A stretch of DNA of 15,308 nucleotides, from contig JAVBUR010000056.1 in NCBI GenBank assembly GCA_031555145.1, positions 1 through 15,308 of the forward strand, in the 5' to 3' direction. Under the pieces are notes generated by a model. That model did not search any database, was not told the DNA's origin, and worked only from the letters and a program-made list of their open reading frames with translations. The position numbers and the translations under genes were made by a program. The DNA comes from JAJDIA01 sp031555145 (GTDB lineage: Bacteria > Bacteroidota > Bacteroidia > Bacteroidales > Tannerellaceae). Below, piece by piece: positions 1 to 6,292 of the stretch; position 1 is the stretch's first letter, and each line of letters starts with the position of its first letter.

Positions 1-114
1 TTCAGACATGAACTTGACAGATATATCCGATATTACAATAATGATCGGATTAAGGTTAAGCTGGGAGGATTAAGCCCAGTCAAATACAGAATTGCAAATA
101 GTATTAATGTGTAA
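1..114 (+). CDS. IS3-family transposase, C-terminal fragment (cut by window edge)
   Basis: Frame 1 is open from the first base to a TAA at 112-114 and gives 37 residues. They include RYIRYYNNDRIKVKLGG followed by LSPVKYR, the usual end of the DDE integrase domain in IS3/IS150-type transposases (OrfB), where a YNN-R-K-LG-SP-Y pattern is standard. The DDE catalytic residues lie upstream, outside the window. A terminal inverted repeat begins four bases after the stop, which supports an IS reading. Whether the full element is intact cannot be told. It reads toward the 3' end of katA, which is on the opposite strand. Confidence 0.88.
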   Translation, partial: FRHELDRYIRYYNNDRIKVKLGGLSPVKYRIANSINV

Positions 115-117
115 CCC

Positions 118-141
118 GTCCAACTTTTGGGGTGCACTTCA
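118..141 (+). repeat. IS3-type right terminal inverted repeat
   Basis: The 24-base end starts with GTCCAACTTTTGGGG and finishes TGCACTTCA, so the tip of the element is TGA/TCA as in IS150-like ends. It begins four bases after the transposase stop codon. Confidence 0.78.
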
Positions 142-205
142 TGGAGGGTTTAGAACAAACTATCCACCTCGTAATACGCTGACTGTTTTCGGATTATGAC
201 ATCCG

Positions 206-221
206 TGGAGGGTTGGAGGGT
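206..221. repeat. Perfect 8-bp tandem TGGAGGGT x2, third copy at 142-149
   Basis: TGGAGGGT occurs at 206-213 and 214-221 back to back, and again at 142-149 immediately after the IS end. The tandem gives four short G-runs (GG, GGG, GG, GGG), so a two-layer G-quadruplex on the plus strand is conceivable. Function unknown. Confidence 0.75.
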
Positions 222-311
222 ATTTGCGTTTTTGGGTTGTTTGGGTAGTGAAGAGGGGGTGAAATCACCACGGTCTGTTTGAAAAATCAGCATTATGTTT
301 CTTTTCAAACG

Positions 312-350
312 TTATGATGTTCGTACACACACACACATTATGATGTTCGT
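312..350. repeat. 13-bp direct repeat flanking a 13-bp CA dinucleotide tract
   Basis: TTATGATGTTCGT is present at 312-324 and 338-350. The spacer at 325-337 is a pure alternating ACACACACACACA tract, so repeat and spacer are each 13 bases and the period is 26. No gene reads through it. Confidence 0.85.
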
Positions 351-427
351 TTCGGAACGTCATTCTCTTTTTTGTGGCGATTCGTCGATTGGGAAATGCT
401 GGATGCTGGTCTCAGTAAATCCAGGCC

Positions 428-502
428 TGCGCCTCAACTTCCTGAGTCGTGCATCTCAGCCGTCTGGGGCGTGCGTCTCGCCCGGGCGACATGTGCGTCC
501 GG
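428..502. repeat. Four-unit 22-bp periodic repeat made of dyads
   Basis: TGCGCCTC, TGCATCTC, TGCGTCTC and TGCGTCCG begin at 428, 450, 472 and 494, exactly 22 bases apart. Inverted repeats sit at matching places in the units: CTCA/TGAG at 433-446, CTCAG/CTGGG at 455-468, and a perfect 12-bp palindrome TCGCCCGGGCGA at 478-489. A dyad across units, CTGAG-N8-CTCAG (442-459), also exists, so neighbouring stems could compete. The period is not a multiple of three, which argues against coding. Confidence 0.72.
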
Positions 503-534
503 ATTTAGTTTCAATTCCGGTCAAATATGAAGAT

Positions 535-559
535 GCCGGTAAGGTTTTACCCTACCGAC
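535..559. other. Strong hairpin downstream of katA, no U-tract
   Basis: On the plus strand GCCGGTAAGGT (535-545) pairs with ACCCTACCGAC (549-559) around a TTT loop. In the katA-sense RNA this is an 11-bp stem with two G-U pairs and an AAA loop, 64 bases beyond the stop codon. No T-run follows on either strand, so it is not a classic intrinsic terminator. It could protect a katA transcript end, but that is inference. Confidence 0.55.
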
Positions 560-574
560 ACCTGTGTGATCAGG

Positions 575-655
575 CTATGTCGCTTGTTTGTGCGGCCAGC
601 CCTATGTCGCTTATTTGAACGATTAGCCTTGTGTCGTTTTTTGGCGGACGGCTTC
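575..655. repeat. 27-bp imperfect tandem repeat, last copy inside katA
   Basis: Units lie at 575-601, 602-628 and 629-655. The first two share CTATGTCGCTT-TTTG and end in AGCC; the third is more diverged (TTGTGTCGTTTTTTGG). The katA stop codon (623-625) lies at the end of the second unit and the third unit encodes the last residues of the catalase. Read on the katA strand, the copies look like successive duplicates of the gene's final codons. Confidence 0.7.
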
Positions 656-2107
656 TTCGGCTATCTTGGCGGGGTCGATGCCGAGGTTGGTGGCGATATC
701 GCATCCGCAGCGTTCGTCGGCTTGGTAGAAGCGGGCGATGGCACGGATGCGGATGGGTTCGGGAACACCGGCCATGGCTTCGGCTACGTTGGAGGCGATG
801 CGTACCTTTTCAGCTTCGGGGACGAGGCGGTAGAGGTCGCCGGCTTGGGTGTAGTAGTCGGTATCTACCCGGTGGTCGAAGTTGTGGGCGTCGCCTTCGA
901 GTGCGAGAGGCGGTTCGTTGTAACGATGGTCGTCAACCGGGCCATTGAAGCTGTTGGGCTCGTAGTTCACCTGTCCGCCGCTGTTGCCGTCAAAACGCAT
1001 GGCGCCGTCACGGTGGTAGTTGTGCATCGGGCATCGGGGAGCGTTTACCGGTAGACTTTCGTAGTTCACGCCCAGGCGATAGCGGTGGGCGTCGGCATAG
1101 GCGAAGAGGCGACCCTGCAACATCTTGTCGGGCGAGTAACCGATACCGGGCACTATGTTGGCGGGATTGAAGGCGGCTTGTTCCACTTCGGCGAAGTAGT
1201 TTTCCGGGTTGCGGTTAAGCTCCAGGATGCCGACTTCGATCAGCGGATAGTCTTTCTGGCTCCATACCTTGGTGAGGTCGAAGGGATTGAAACGGTATTT
1301 CGAGGCATCGGCTTCGGGCATCACTTGGATACACATTTTCCATTTGGGGAATTGACCGGCTTCGATATGTTCGAAGAGGTCGCGTTGCGAGGCTTCGCGG
1401 TCATGGCCTACGATCTGGGCAGCTTCTGCATTCGTCATATTGGCAATGCCCTGCATGGATTTGAAGTGGAACTTTACCCAGTGGCGTTCGTTCTTGCTGT
1501 TAATCAGGCTGAACGTATGGCTACCAAAGCCGTGCATCTGCCGGAGGTTGGCGGGGATACCGCGATCGCTCATCAGGATCATTACCTGGTGCAATGTTTC
1601 CGGGCTAAGGCCCCAGAAATCCCACATGGCTGTGTTGCTGCGCATGTTTGTCTTCGGGTCACGTTTCTGGGTATGGATGAAATCGGGGAATTTCAGCGGA
1701 TCGCGGATAAAGAATACCGGTGTGTTGTTTCCCACCAGGTCCCAGTTCCCTTCTTCGGTATAGAATTTGATGGCGAAGCCACGCACATCGCGTTCGCTGT
1801 CGGCGGCTCCACGTTCGCCTGCTACGGTCGAAAAGCGCAGGATCAGGGGAGTCTGTTTCCCTTTTTCACTGAAGATCGCGGCTTTCGAGTAGCGGGTACT
1901 GTCGTTGGTGATGATCAGCGTGCCGTAGGCAGCCGATCCTTTGGCGTGAACGACGCGTTCGGGGATTCGTTCACGGTTGAAGTGTGCCAGTTTTTCCATC
2001 ATCCAGGCGTTTTGCAACAGGGCGGGTCCGTGTGGTCCAGCGGTCTGGATGTTCTGATTGTCAGCGACAGGTGCTCCTGCCTGTGTGGTGAGTTGTTTCT
2101 TCTTCAT
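623..2107 (-). CDS. katA: Heme catalase (monofunctional, small subunit)
   Basis: This is a 494-residue monofunctional heme catalase that converts hydrogen peroxide to water and oxygen, normally in the cytoplasm. The distal histidine is H54 in VVHAKGSAAYG, the distal asparagine N127 in GNNTPVFFIRD, and the proximal heme ligand Y337 in RLFAYADAHRYRLG. The RYNEPPLALEGDAHNFDHR segment near residue 400 is also typical. There is no signal peptide, and the length fits the small-subunit class. It lies 65 bases after the lactonase gene on the same strand; the AT-rich gap probably holds its own promoter, although I see no clean -7 box and cannot define an OxyR site. The last residues (RQKTTQG) fall in a 27-bp repeat that continues past the stop, so the tail may be a late addition. 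Confidence 0.96.
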   Translation of the reverse strand: MKKKQLTTQAGAPVADNQNIQTAGPHGPALLQNAWMMEKLAHFNRERIPERVVHAKGSAAYGTLIITNDSTRYSKAAIFSEKGKQTPLILRFSTVAGERGAADSERDVRGFAIKFYTEEGNWDLVGNNTPVFFIRDPLKFPDFIHTQKRDPKTNMRSNTAMWDFWGLSPETLHQVMILMSDRGIPANLRQMHGFGSHTFSLINSKNERHWVKFHFKSMQGIANMTNAEAAQIVGHDREASQRDLFEHIEAGQFPKWKMCIQVMPEADASKYRFNPFDLTKVWSQKDYPLIEVGILELNRNPENYFAEVEQAAFNPANIVPGIGYSPDKMLQGRLFAYADAHRYRLGVNYESLPVNAPRCPMHNYHRDGAMRFDGNSGGQVNYEPNSFNGPVDDHRYNEPPLALEGDAHNFDHRVDTDYYTQAGDLYRLVPEAEKVRIASNVAEAMAGVPEPIRIRAIARFYQADERCGCDIATNLGIDPAKIAEEAVRQKTTQG

Positions 2108-2172
2108 GATATATTTTATTAAAGTACATACTGTTCCTATAATATAACCACTAATGAATAAGAATTGTTTTC

Positions 2173-3228
2173 TCAGGGAATTAATTTAAGGCAAACCGGC
2201 ATGTTGAGGTGGATATCCTGGTGGGTATCGGTCAGCAGTCCGGTCGCCGGATCAATGGCGAAGACCTGTATCAGATGACTGTCCCGGCAAGCCGCCAGCA
2301 GGAACTTGCCATTGGGCGTGATTGTAAAATTACGCGGATGGATACCTGTCGGCTGATAGCCTACCTTTGTCAGTTTGCCATTCGACGGATGAATGGCGAA
2401 GATGGCCAACCCATCACCCTTCAACCGGTTGGAGGCATATAGGAAACGACCGTCGGGTGTGATGCGGATATCGGCGCTTCCCTGTGCGTTGAGACTATCG
2501 GCTTCGATGGTTTGGAAGGTTTTCAGTTGGCCTTTCTTGTAGGTGAAAGAGGTGACGGTGCCACCGAGTTCATTGATCAGGTAGGCATATTTGTTCGACG
2601 GATGGAAGACGAAATGACGAGGCCCCGAACCGGCGGCGATCTCGACCGACGTGAGCGATGCCTGATCGATAAAAGCCGTTCCCGGCTGATAACCGATATT
2701 CATTCGATAGAGCTTGTCGGTTCCCAGATCGGCGGCGAACAGGTATTTACCGTCGGGCGAGAAGAGGACGCAATGCAGGTGGGGTGACTTTTGCCGCGAC
2801 TTATCCACACTGTGTCCTTCGAATTGGATCACCTGCGACACGGGAGCCAGCGAACCGTCAGCCTGAATGGGGAAGACGCTGATACTGCCTCCTCCGTAGT
2901 TGGCCGTGACAACAAACTTCTCTTGCGGGTCGATGGCGATGTTGCAGGGTCCTGATCCTTTGGCTTCCTGACTGTTGATAAGGCGGAGGGCGCCGTTCGT
3001 TTTATCGAACGTCAGTGCGCTGGCTGAAGATAAACTGCCGTCGCTCTCGCTTACGGAATAGATAAATGTATGATCGGCATTCGGTGTGAGGTACGACGGA
3101 TTACCCACTTTGACCATGCCTGTGTAGGTGGATTCGCCGGTTTCCGTATTGAATTGATACGCGTAGATACCCTCGCTTGTGCCCGAGGTGTATGTTCCTA
3201 CCAGAAGATAAAGGATAAAAGGAATCAT
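2173..3228 (-). CDS. Lactonase family beta-propeller protein (6-phosphogluconolactonase-like)
   Basis: The 351-residue product belongs to the YbhE/Pgl-type lactonase family (PF10282), which folds as a seven-bladed propeller. Repeated blade motifs are visible: LVGTYTSGTSEGIYAYQ at the start, FVVTANYGGGSISVF, HCVLFSPDGKYLFAADLGTDKLYRM, and ITPDGRFLYASNRLKGDGLAIF. In E. coli the homologue hydrolyses 6-phosphogluconolactone in the pentose phosphate pathway; other family members act on other lactones, so the substrate is inferred. Only about nine hydrophobic residues precede the first blade strand and an in-frame stop lies upstream, so a cytoplasmic location is more likely than export. An exact TACCTTTG box stands 33 bases before the start codon. 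Confidence 0.88.
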   Translation of the reverse strand: MIPFILYLLVGTYTSGTSEGIYAYQFNTETGESTYTGMVKVGNPSYLTPNADHTFIYSVSESDGSLSSASALTFDKTNGALRLINSQEAKGSGPCNIAIDPQEKFVVTANYGGGSISVFPIQADGSLAPVSQVIQFEGHSVDKSRQKSPHLHCVLFSPDGKYLFAADLGTDKLYRMNIGYQPGTAFIDQASLTSVEIAAGSGPRHFVFHPSNKYAYLINELGGTVTSFTYKKGQLKTFQTIEADSLNAQGSADIRITPDGRFLYASNRLKGDGLAIFAIHPSNGKLTKVGYQPTGIHPRNFTITPNGKFLLAACRDSHLIQVFAIDPATGLLTDTHQDIHLNMPVCLKLIP

Positions 3229-3261
3229 ATATAATAATGTATTAGTATGGAAGATTGGTTA

Positions 3262-3269
3262 CAAAGGTA
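3262..3269 (-). promoter_or_regulatory. Bacteroidetes -7 box for the lactonase gene
   Basis: On the minus strand the sequence is TACCTTTG, an exact match to the Bacteroidetes -7 consensus TAnnTTTG. It predicts a leader of roughly 25-30 bases before the ATG at 3228. No clear TTTG -33 element is seen at the usual distance. Confidence 0.65.
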
Positions 3270-3302
3270 GTTTTCCTCCGGGATATTTCAGGAGAAATGC
3301 GT

Positions 3303-3310
3303 TATATTTG
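3303..3310 (+). promoter_or_regulatory. Bacteroidetes -7 box for the alkZ-like gene
   Basis: TATATTTG matches TAnnTTTG exactly and lies 30 bases before the ATG at 3341. It overlaps a possible upstream TTG codon at 3308, which is the main reason for rejecting that codon as the start. The box is arranged divergently with the lactonase promoter about 40 bases away. Confidence 0.68.
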
Positions 3311-3340
3311 TGCACATTAGACCATCATAAACGAAACAAC

Positions 3341-4387
3341 ATGCAAACAGCCGACATCCAGCGCATCCGCCTGCATAACCAGTTGTTGAACGGTAGCCGG
3401 TTCACCCGTCCCGAAGAAATAGTATCCTATATGGGCGCCATGCAATCGCAGGCGGTCGAAATGGCGAAATGGGGGGTCGGCCTTCGGCTGCCCGGTGCGA
3501 CAATCCGCAGTATTGACGAAGCGATCGACAGCGGGAAGATCATCCGTACTCACATCCTTCGCCCGACGTGGCATTTTGTGTCGGCGGCAGATATTCATTG
3601 GATGCTCGATCTGTCTATCCCTCGTATCAAACCGATTTTCGAAAGCTATTGCCGGATGATCAATGTCGACGAAGCATTGATAATACGCGGCTTGCAGGTG
3701 GTCGAACGGGTCTTGGAAGGCCATAACTACCTTACCCGGCAGGAGATTGCCGACCATATCAAAGCCGAAGGGATGACGGTCGACAATCATATAGTTAATC
3801 AGATTATGTCCCGTGCCGAAATAGAACGAATCGTGTGCAACGGTCGCCAGCAAGGAGGCAAGCAGACCTATGCCTTGTTGGACGAATGGGTGCCGCGACA
3901 GGATGCTCCGGATAGAGAGGCGTCACTCGAACGATTGGCACGTGCCTTTTTCACCAGCCATGCCCCGGCTACGTTGCAGGACTTTGTGTGGTGGTCGGGT
4001 ATGCTGACTTCGGATGCCCGTAAGGCGATTGATGCTATTAGCAGCGACTTCGTTAGTGAAACGGTCAACGGTCGCACCTTCTATTTCCATAAAGACACAC
4101 AAATGCCCACCGGTACAGAATCATCCGCTCTGTTGCTCCCCGCTTTCGACGAGTTTGTCGTCAGCTACAAAGACCGGGAAGAAATACTGGAAAAGGAACA
4201 CCACCGGAAGATCATCACCCGTACGGGTATCTTCAGTCCGACCATCATGTATGACGGTCGCGTGATCGGTTCGTGGAAAAAGGCGAAGAAAGGGATCGAC
4301 ATGTTCTTCTTCAACGAGGTGAAAAAAGAAGTCCGCCTCCTGTTTGGGGAGACGGAACAACTGTATAACGCATACTTGGGAAGATAA
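3341..4387 (+). CDS. AlkZ-like winged-helix DNA glycosylase family protein
   Basis: The 348-residue protein belongs to the HTH_42/AlkZ family (PF06224), made of tandem winged-helix domains. Characterised members excise alkylated bases or unhook interstrand crosslinks. Family marks here are SYMGAMQSQAVEMAKWGVGLR, LRPTWHFVSAADIHWML, and LLPAFDEFVVSYKDRE near the C-terminus. The catalytic loop reads Q35-S36-Q37, the QxQ form seen in AlkZ rather than the QxD form of YcaQ/AlkX. I start at ATG 3341 and not at the in-frame TTG 3308, because the latter sits in the promoter box and adds residues unlike the family. The stop lies ten bases from the stop of the convergent udp-like gene, with no visible terminator between them. 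Substrate is not known from sequence. Confidence 0.88.
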   Translation: MQTADIQRIRLHNQLLNGSRFTRPEEIVSYMGAMQSQAVEMAKWGVGLRLPGATIRSIDEAIDSGKIIRTHILRPTWHFVSAADIHWMLDLSIPRIKPIFESYCRMINVDEALIIRGLQVVERVLEGHNYLTRQEIADHIKAEGMTVDNHIVNQIMSRAEIERIVCNGRQQGGKQTYALLDEWVPRQDAPDREASLERLARAFFTSHAPATLQDFVWWSGMLTSDARKAIDAISSDFVSETVNGRTFYFHKDTQMPTGTESSALLLPAFDEFVVSYKDREEILEKEHHRKIITRTGIFSPTIMYDGRVIGSWKKAKKGIDMFFFNEVKKEVRLLFGETEQLYNAYLGR

Positions 4388-4397
4388 CCACCCGGTA

Positions 4398-5267
4398 TCA
4401 GATACGATCCAATACTTTCTCGATCAGGTCGGTCATGCTGCCTTTGTAGTCGGTGTTCATTTTCTGGGCTACACGTCCGGCGATGATACAGCAGACGGTG
4501 AGTGCACGGTGTCCCATCATCCGGGACAGCCCGGCCAGGGCGGCGCTTTCCATTTCGAAGTTGGTGATCCGGTTCCCTTTGTATTCAAACTCTTCGATCT
4601 TCCGGTTGAGCGACGGATCGGCTAGCGGCAGACGCAGGTAACGACCTTGTGCGCCGTAGAAACTGTTGGTAGCGATGGTCATGCCGCGTACGATATCGGC
4701 CTGGGCGATCTGGTTGAGCAGCGACGCATCTGCCTGTACGGCATAGGGGAGGAGGTTGGCCACCTTCCAGTCGAGTTGTTTCATCAGTTCGTTTTCCAGC
4801 AGGAGATTACGTATACTCTCTGTGTTCGCATAGAAGTAGATGATCCCGTCGAAGCCGATAGACTCGGCTGCAGCCACATACGTCCCAATGGGAACAGTCG
4901 GTTGCAGGCCACCTGAGGTACCGATGCGTACAAAGGTCAGTTGTCGGTTTTCAGGGCGGACAGTGCGGGTGGCGAAGTCGATATTGGCGAGGGCATCCAG
5001 CTCCGTGAGGACGATGTCGATATTGTCGCCACCGATCCCGTGTGATACCACCGTGATCCGTTTCCCTTTGTAGGTGCCGGTGATGGTATGGAACTCACGG
5101 CTGGAGATGTCGCATTCTGTTTCGTCGAAGTAGGCAGCCACTGTGCTGACACGTTCGGGGTCGCCCACCAGCACCACGCGGTCGGCCAGTTGCTCCGGTT
5201 TCAGATGCAGATGGAAAGCGCTTCCATCTGCATTGATAACCAATTCCGATGCCGGAATGACTCTCAT
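4398..5267 (-). CDS. udp: Nucleoside phosphorylase, probably uridine phosphorylase
   Basis: The 289-residue protein is of the PNP/UDP phosphorylase family (PF01048), which cleaves nucleosides with phosphate to free base and ribose-1-phosphate. Phosphate and sugar sites are visible: GDPER (35-39), GIGGDNI (77-83), RIGTSGG (114-120) and NFEMESAAL (236-244, with E238, M239 and E240). SFYGAQGRY (202-210) aligns with the E. coli Udp segment whose Gln and Arg bind uracil; here Q207 and R209 are kept, which favours uridine over purine substrates. The residue between them is Gly where E. coli Udp has Glu. It is the last gene of a minus-strand operon, only six bases after floA, and is presumably cytosolic salvage. 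The symbol is by analogy with E. coli. Confidence 0.88.
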   Translation of the reverse strand: MRVIPASELVINADGSAFHLHLKPEQLADRVVLVGDPERVSTVAAYFDETECDISSREFHTITGTYKGKRITVVSHGIGGDNIDIVLTELDALANIDFATRTVRPENRQLTFVRIGTSGGLQPTVPIGTYVAAAESIGFDGIIYFYANTESIRNLLLENELMKQLDWKVANLLPYAVQADASLLNQIAQADIVRGMTIATNSFYGAQGRYLRLPLADPSLNRKIEEFEYKGNRITNFEMESAALAGLSRMMGHRALTVCCIIAGRVAQKMNTDYKGSMTDLIEKVLDRI

Positions 5268-5273
5268 ATCGGC

Positions 5274-6275
5274 TTAATCTTTAATGGGTTTGGCCGGACC
5301 ACCTGACGGCTTGGCGATTGATTCGCGCATCGACGTGTCGGCCTCGATATTCTTCATCTTATAATAGTCCATGATGCCGAGGTTGCCCGTACGGAAGGCT
5401 TCGGCCATGGCTTTGGGCACTTCGGCTTCGGCTTCGATCACCTTGGCGCGGGCTTCCTGTGCCTTGGCTTTCATTTCCTGTTCGACGGCAACAGCCATGG
5501 CACGGCGTTCTTCGGCCTTTGCCTGGGCAATGTTCTTGTCGGCTTGCGCCTGGTCCATCTGGAGTACGGCACCGATGTTCTTACCGATGTCGATATCCGC
5601 GATATCGATCGAGAGGATCTCGAAGGCAGTACCGGCGTCCAATCCCTTACGCAGTACGAGTTTGGAGATAGAGTCGGGGTTTTCCAGCACTGTTTCGTGG
5701 TTTTCAGCCGATCCGATCGACGAAACGATACCCTCACCTACACGGGCCAGGATGGTTTCTTCACCGGCACCTCCTACCAACTGTTTGATGTTGGCGCGTA
5801 CGGTTACACGGGCTTTGGCGATCAGTTGGATACCGTTTTTAGACACAGCGGTTACCGGCGGAGTGTCGATTACTTTCGGGTTTACCGACATCTGTACGGC
5901 TTCGAATACGTCACGTCCCGCCAGGTCGATAGCTGTAGCCATCTGAAAGGAGAGGTCTATATTCGCTTTCGAGGCGGAAACCAGTGCGTGTACTACCCGT
6001 TCCACATGGCCACCGGCCAGGTAGTGGGCTTCCAATTCGTCGCGTGTCAGCATTTTCAGACCGGCTTTGTGGGCTTCAATCATAGCGCGGGTGATCACCG
6101 AAGGCGGCACATTACGGATCCGCATCAGGAACAATTGCACCAGCGAGATGTTAACACCGGATACTTTTGCCGAGATCCACAGCAGGAACGGCACATAGTA
6201 GAAAAAGATAATCATCAGGAGCAACGCAGCTCCCAACAGGAAAAGAGGCATAAAACCAGCAGCTTCCATAGGCAT
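5274..6275 (-). CDS. floA: Flotillin-like protein FloA
   Basis: The 333-residue product matches the FloA (UPF0365, YqfA-type) flotillin-like family, inner-membrane scaffolds of lipid microdomains. A long hydrophobic membrane segment covers roughly residues 9-34. It is followed by an SPFH-like domain with NVPPSVITRAMIEAHKAG, VNPKVIDTPPVTAVSKNG, and GGAGEETILARVGEGIVSSIGS, and then by an Ala/Glu/Lys-rich heptad stretch (QADKNIAQAKAEERR through AEAEVPKAMAEAF, about residues 245-293) of the type used for oligomerisation. The length is typical. The start could be M1 or M3; both precede the membrane helix. It is preceded by an NfeD-like gene with a 17-base gap, the classic floA-nfeD pairing, and the two are presumably co-translated. 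Confidence 0.95.
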   Translation of the reverse strand: MPMEAAGFMPLFLLGAALLLMIIFFYYVPFLLWISAKVSGVNISLVQLFLMRIRNVPPSVITRAMIEAHKAGLKMLTRDELEAHYLAGGHVERVVHALVSASKANIDLSFQMATAIDLAGRDVFEAVQMSVNPKVIDTPPVTAVSKNGIQLIAKARVTVRANIKQLVGGAGEETILARVGEGIVSSIGSAENHETVLENPDSISKLVLRKGLDAGTAFEILSIDIADIDIGKNIGAVLQMDQAQADKNIAQAKAEERRAMAVAVEQEMKAKAQEARAKVIEAEAEVPKAMAEAFRTGNLGIMDYYKMKNIEADTSMRESIAKPSGGPAKPIKD

Positions 6276-6292
6276 TGTGTTTAATTATGTTA

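Larger units (their letters stand above)
1..141 (+). mobile_element. Right end of an IS3-family insertion sequence
   Basis: The transposase tail is followed directly by a sequence that reads, on the minus strand, TGAAGTGCACCCCAAAAGTT and then GGAC. This matches the common IS3/IS150-group terminal repeat form (TGAACTGCACCCC-AAAAGTTGGAC). I place the element boundary after base 141. The left end and any target-site duplication are outside the window, so the subgroup is an inference. Confidence 0.82.
142..622. other. Repeat-rich intergenic region between the IS and katA, no convincing gene
   Basis: This 481-base stretch has no open frame resembling a known protein. It contains an 8-bp G-rich tandem (206-221), a 12-bp dyad GGTGAAATCACC (258-269), a 13-bp direct repeat around a CA tract (312-350), a 22-bp periodic array of dyads (428-502), a strong hairpin (535-559) and a 27-bp imperfect repeat from 575 into katA. 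The only small frame with some protein-like character is a 47-codon one on the minus strand (150-293); it is described under findings and not called as a gene. Confidence 0.7.

Noticed and set aside
428..502. CRISPR array reading of the 22-bp periodic region
   Set aside because: The units are too diverged, abut without unique spacers, and there are no cas genes.
295..618. 107-codon plus-strand frame in the repeat-rich interval
   Set aside because: It runs through the CA tract and the 22-bp array, whose period breaks codon phase, and its residues look random.
527..1054. Plus-strand frame with a nine-residue repeat (LCRLFVRPA, LCRLFERLA, LCRFLADGF)
   Set aside because: The repeat is real as DNA but the frame continues as antisense of katA; it is better explained as the 27-bp DNA repeat.
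1085..2122. 345-codon open frame on the plus strand opposite katA
   Set aside because: It is the mirror of a GC-biased real gene; the catalase on the other strand has all its active-site motifs, and this frame resembles no known family.
2108..2172. Possible OxyR site and -7 box upstream of katA
   Set aside because: The AT-rich gap has only partial matches (TACTTTAA), not enough to call a site.
2801..2809. Exact DnaA-box sequence TTATCCACA
   Set aside because: A single copy inside the lactonase coding sequence, with no cluster, AT-rich region or dnaA/dnaN neighbours, so not an origin.
3308..3340. Eleven-codon N-terminal extension of the alkZ-like gene from a TTG
   Set aside because: It overlaps the -7 promoter box and adds residues not typical of the family; ATG 3341 is preferred.
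5544..6284. 246-codon plus-strand frame opposite floA
   Set aside because: Antisense shadow; floA is well supported.
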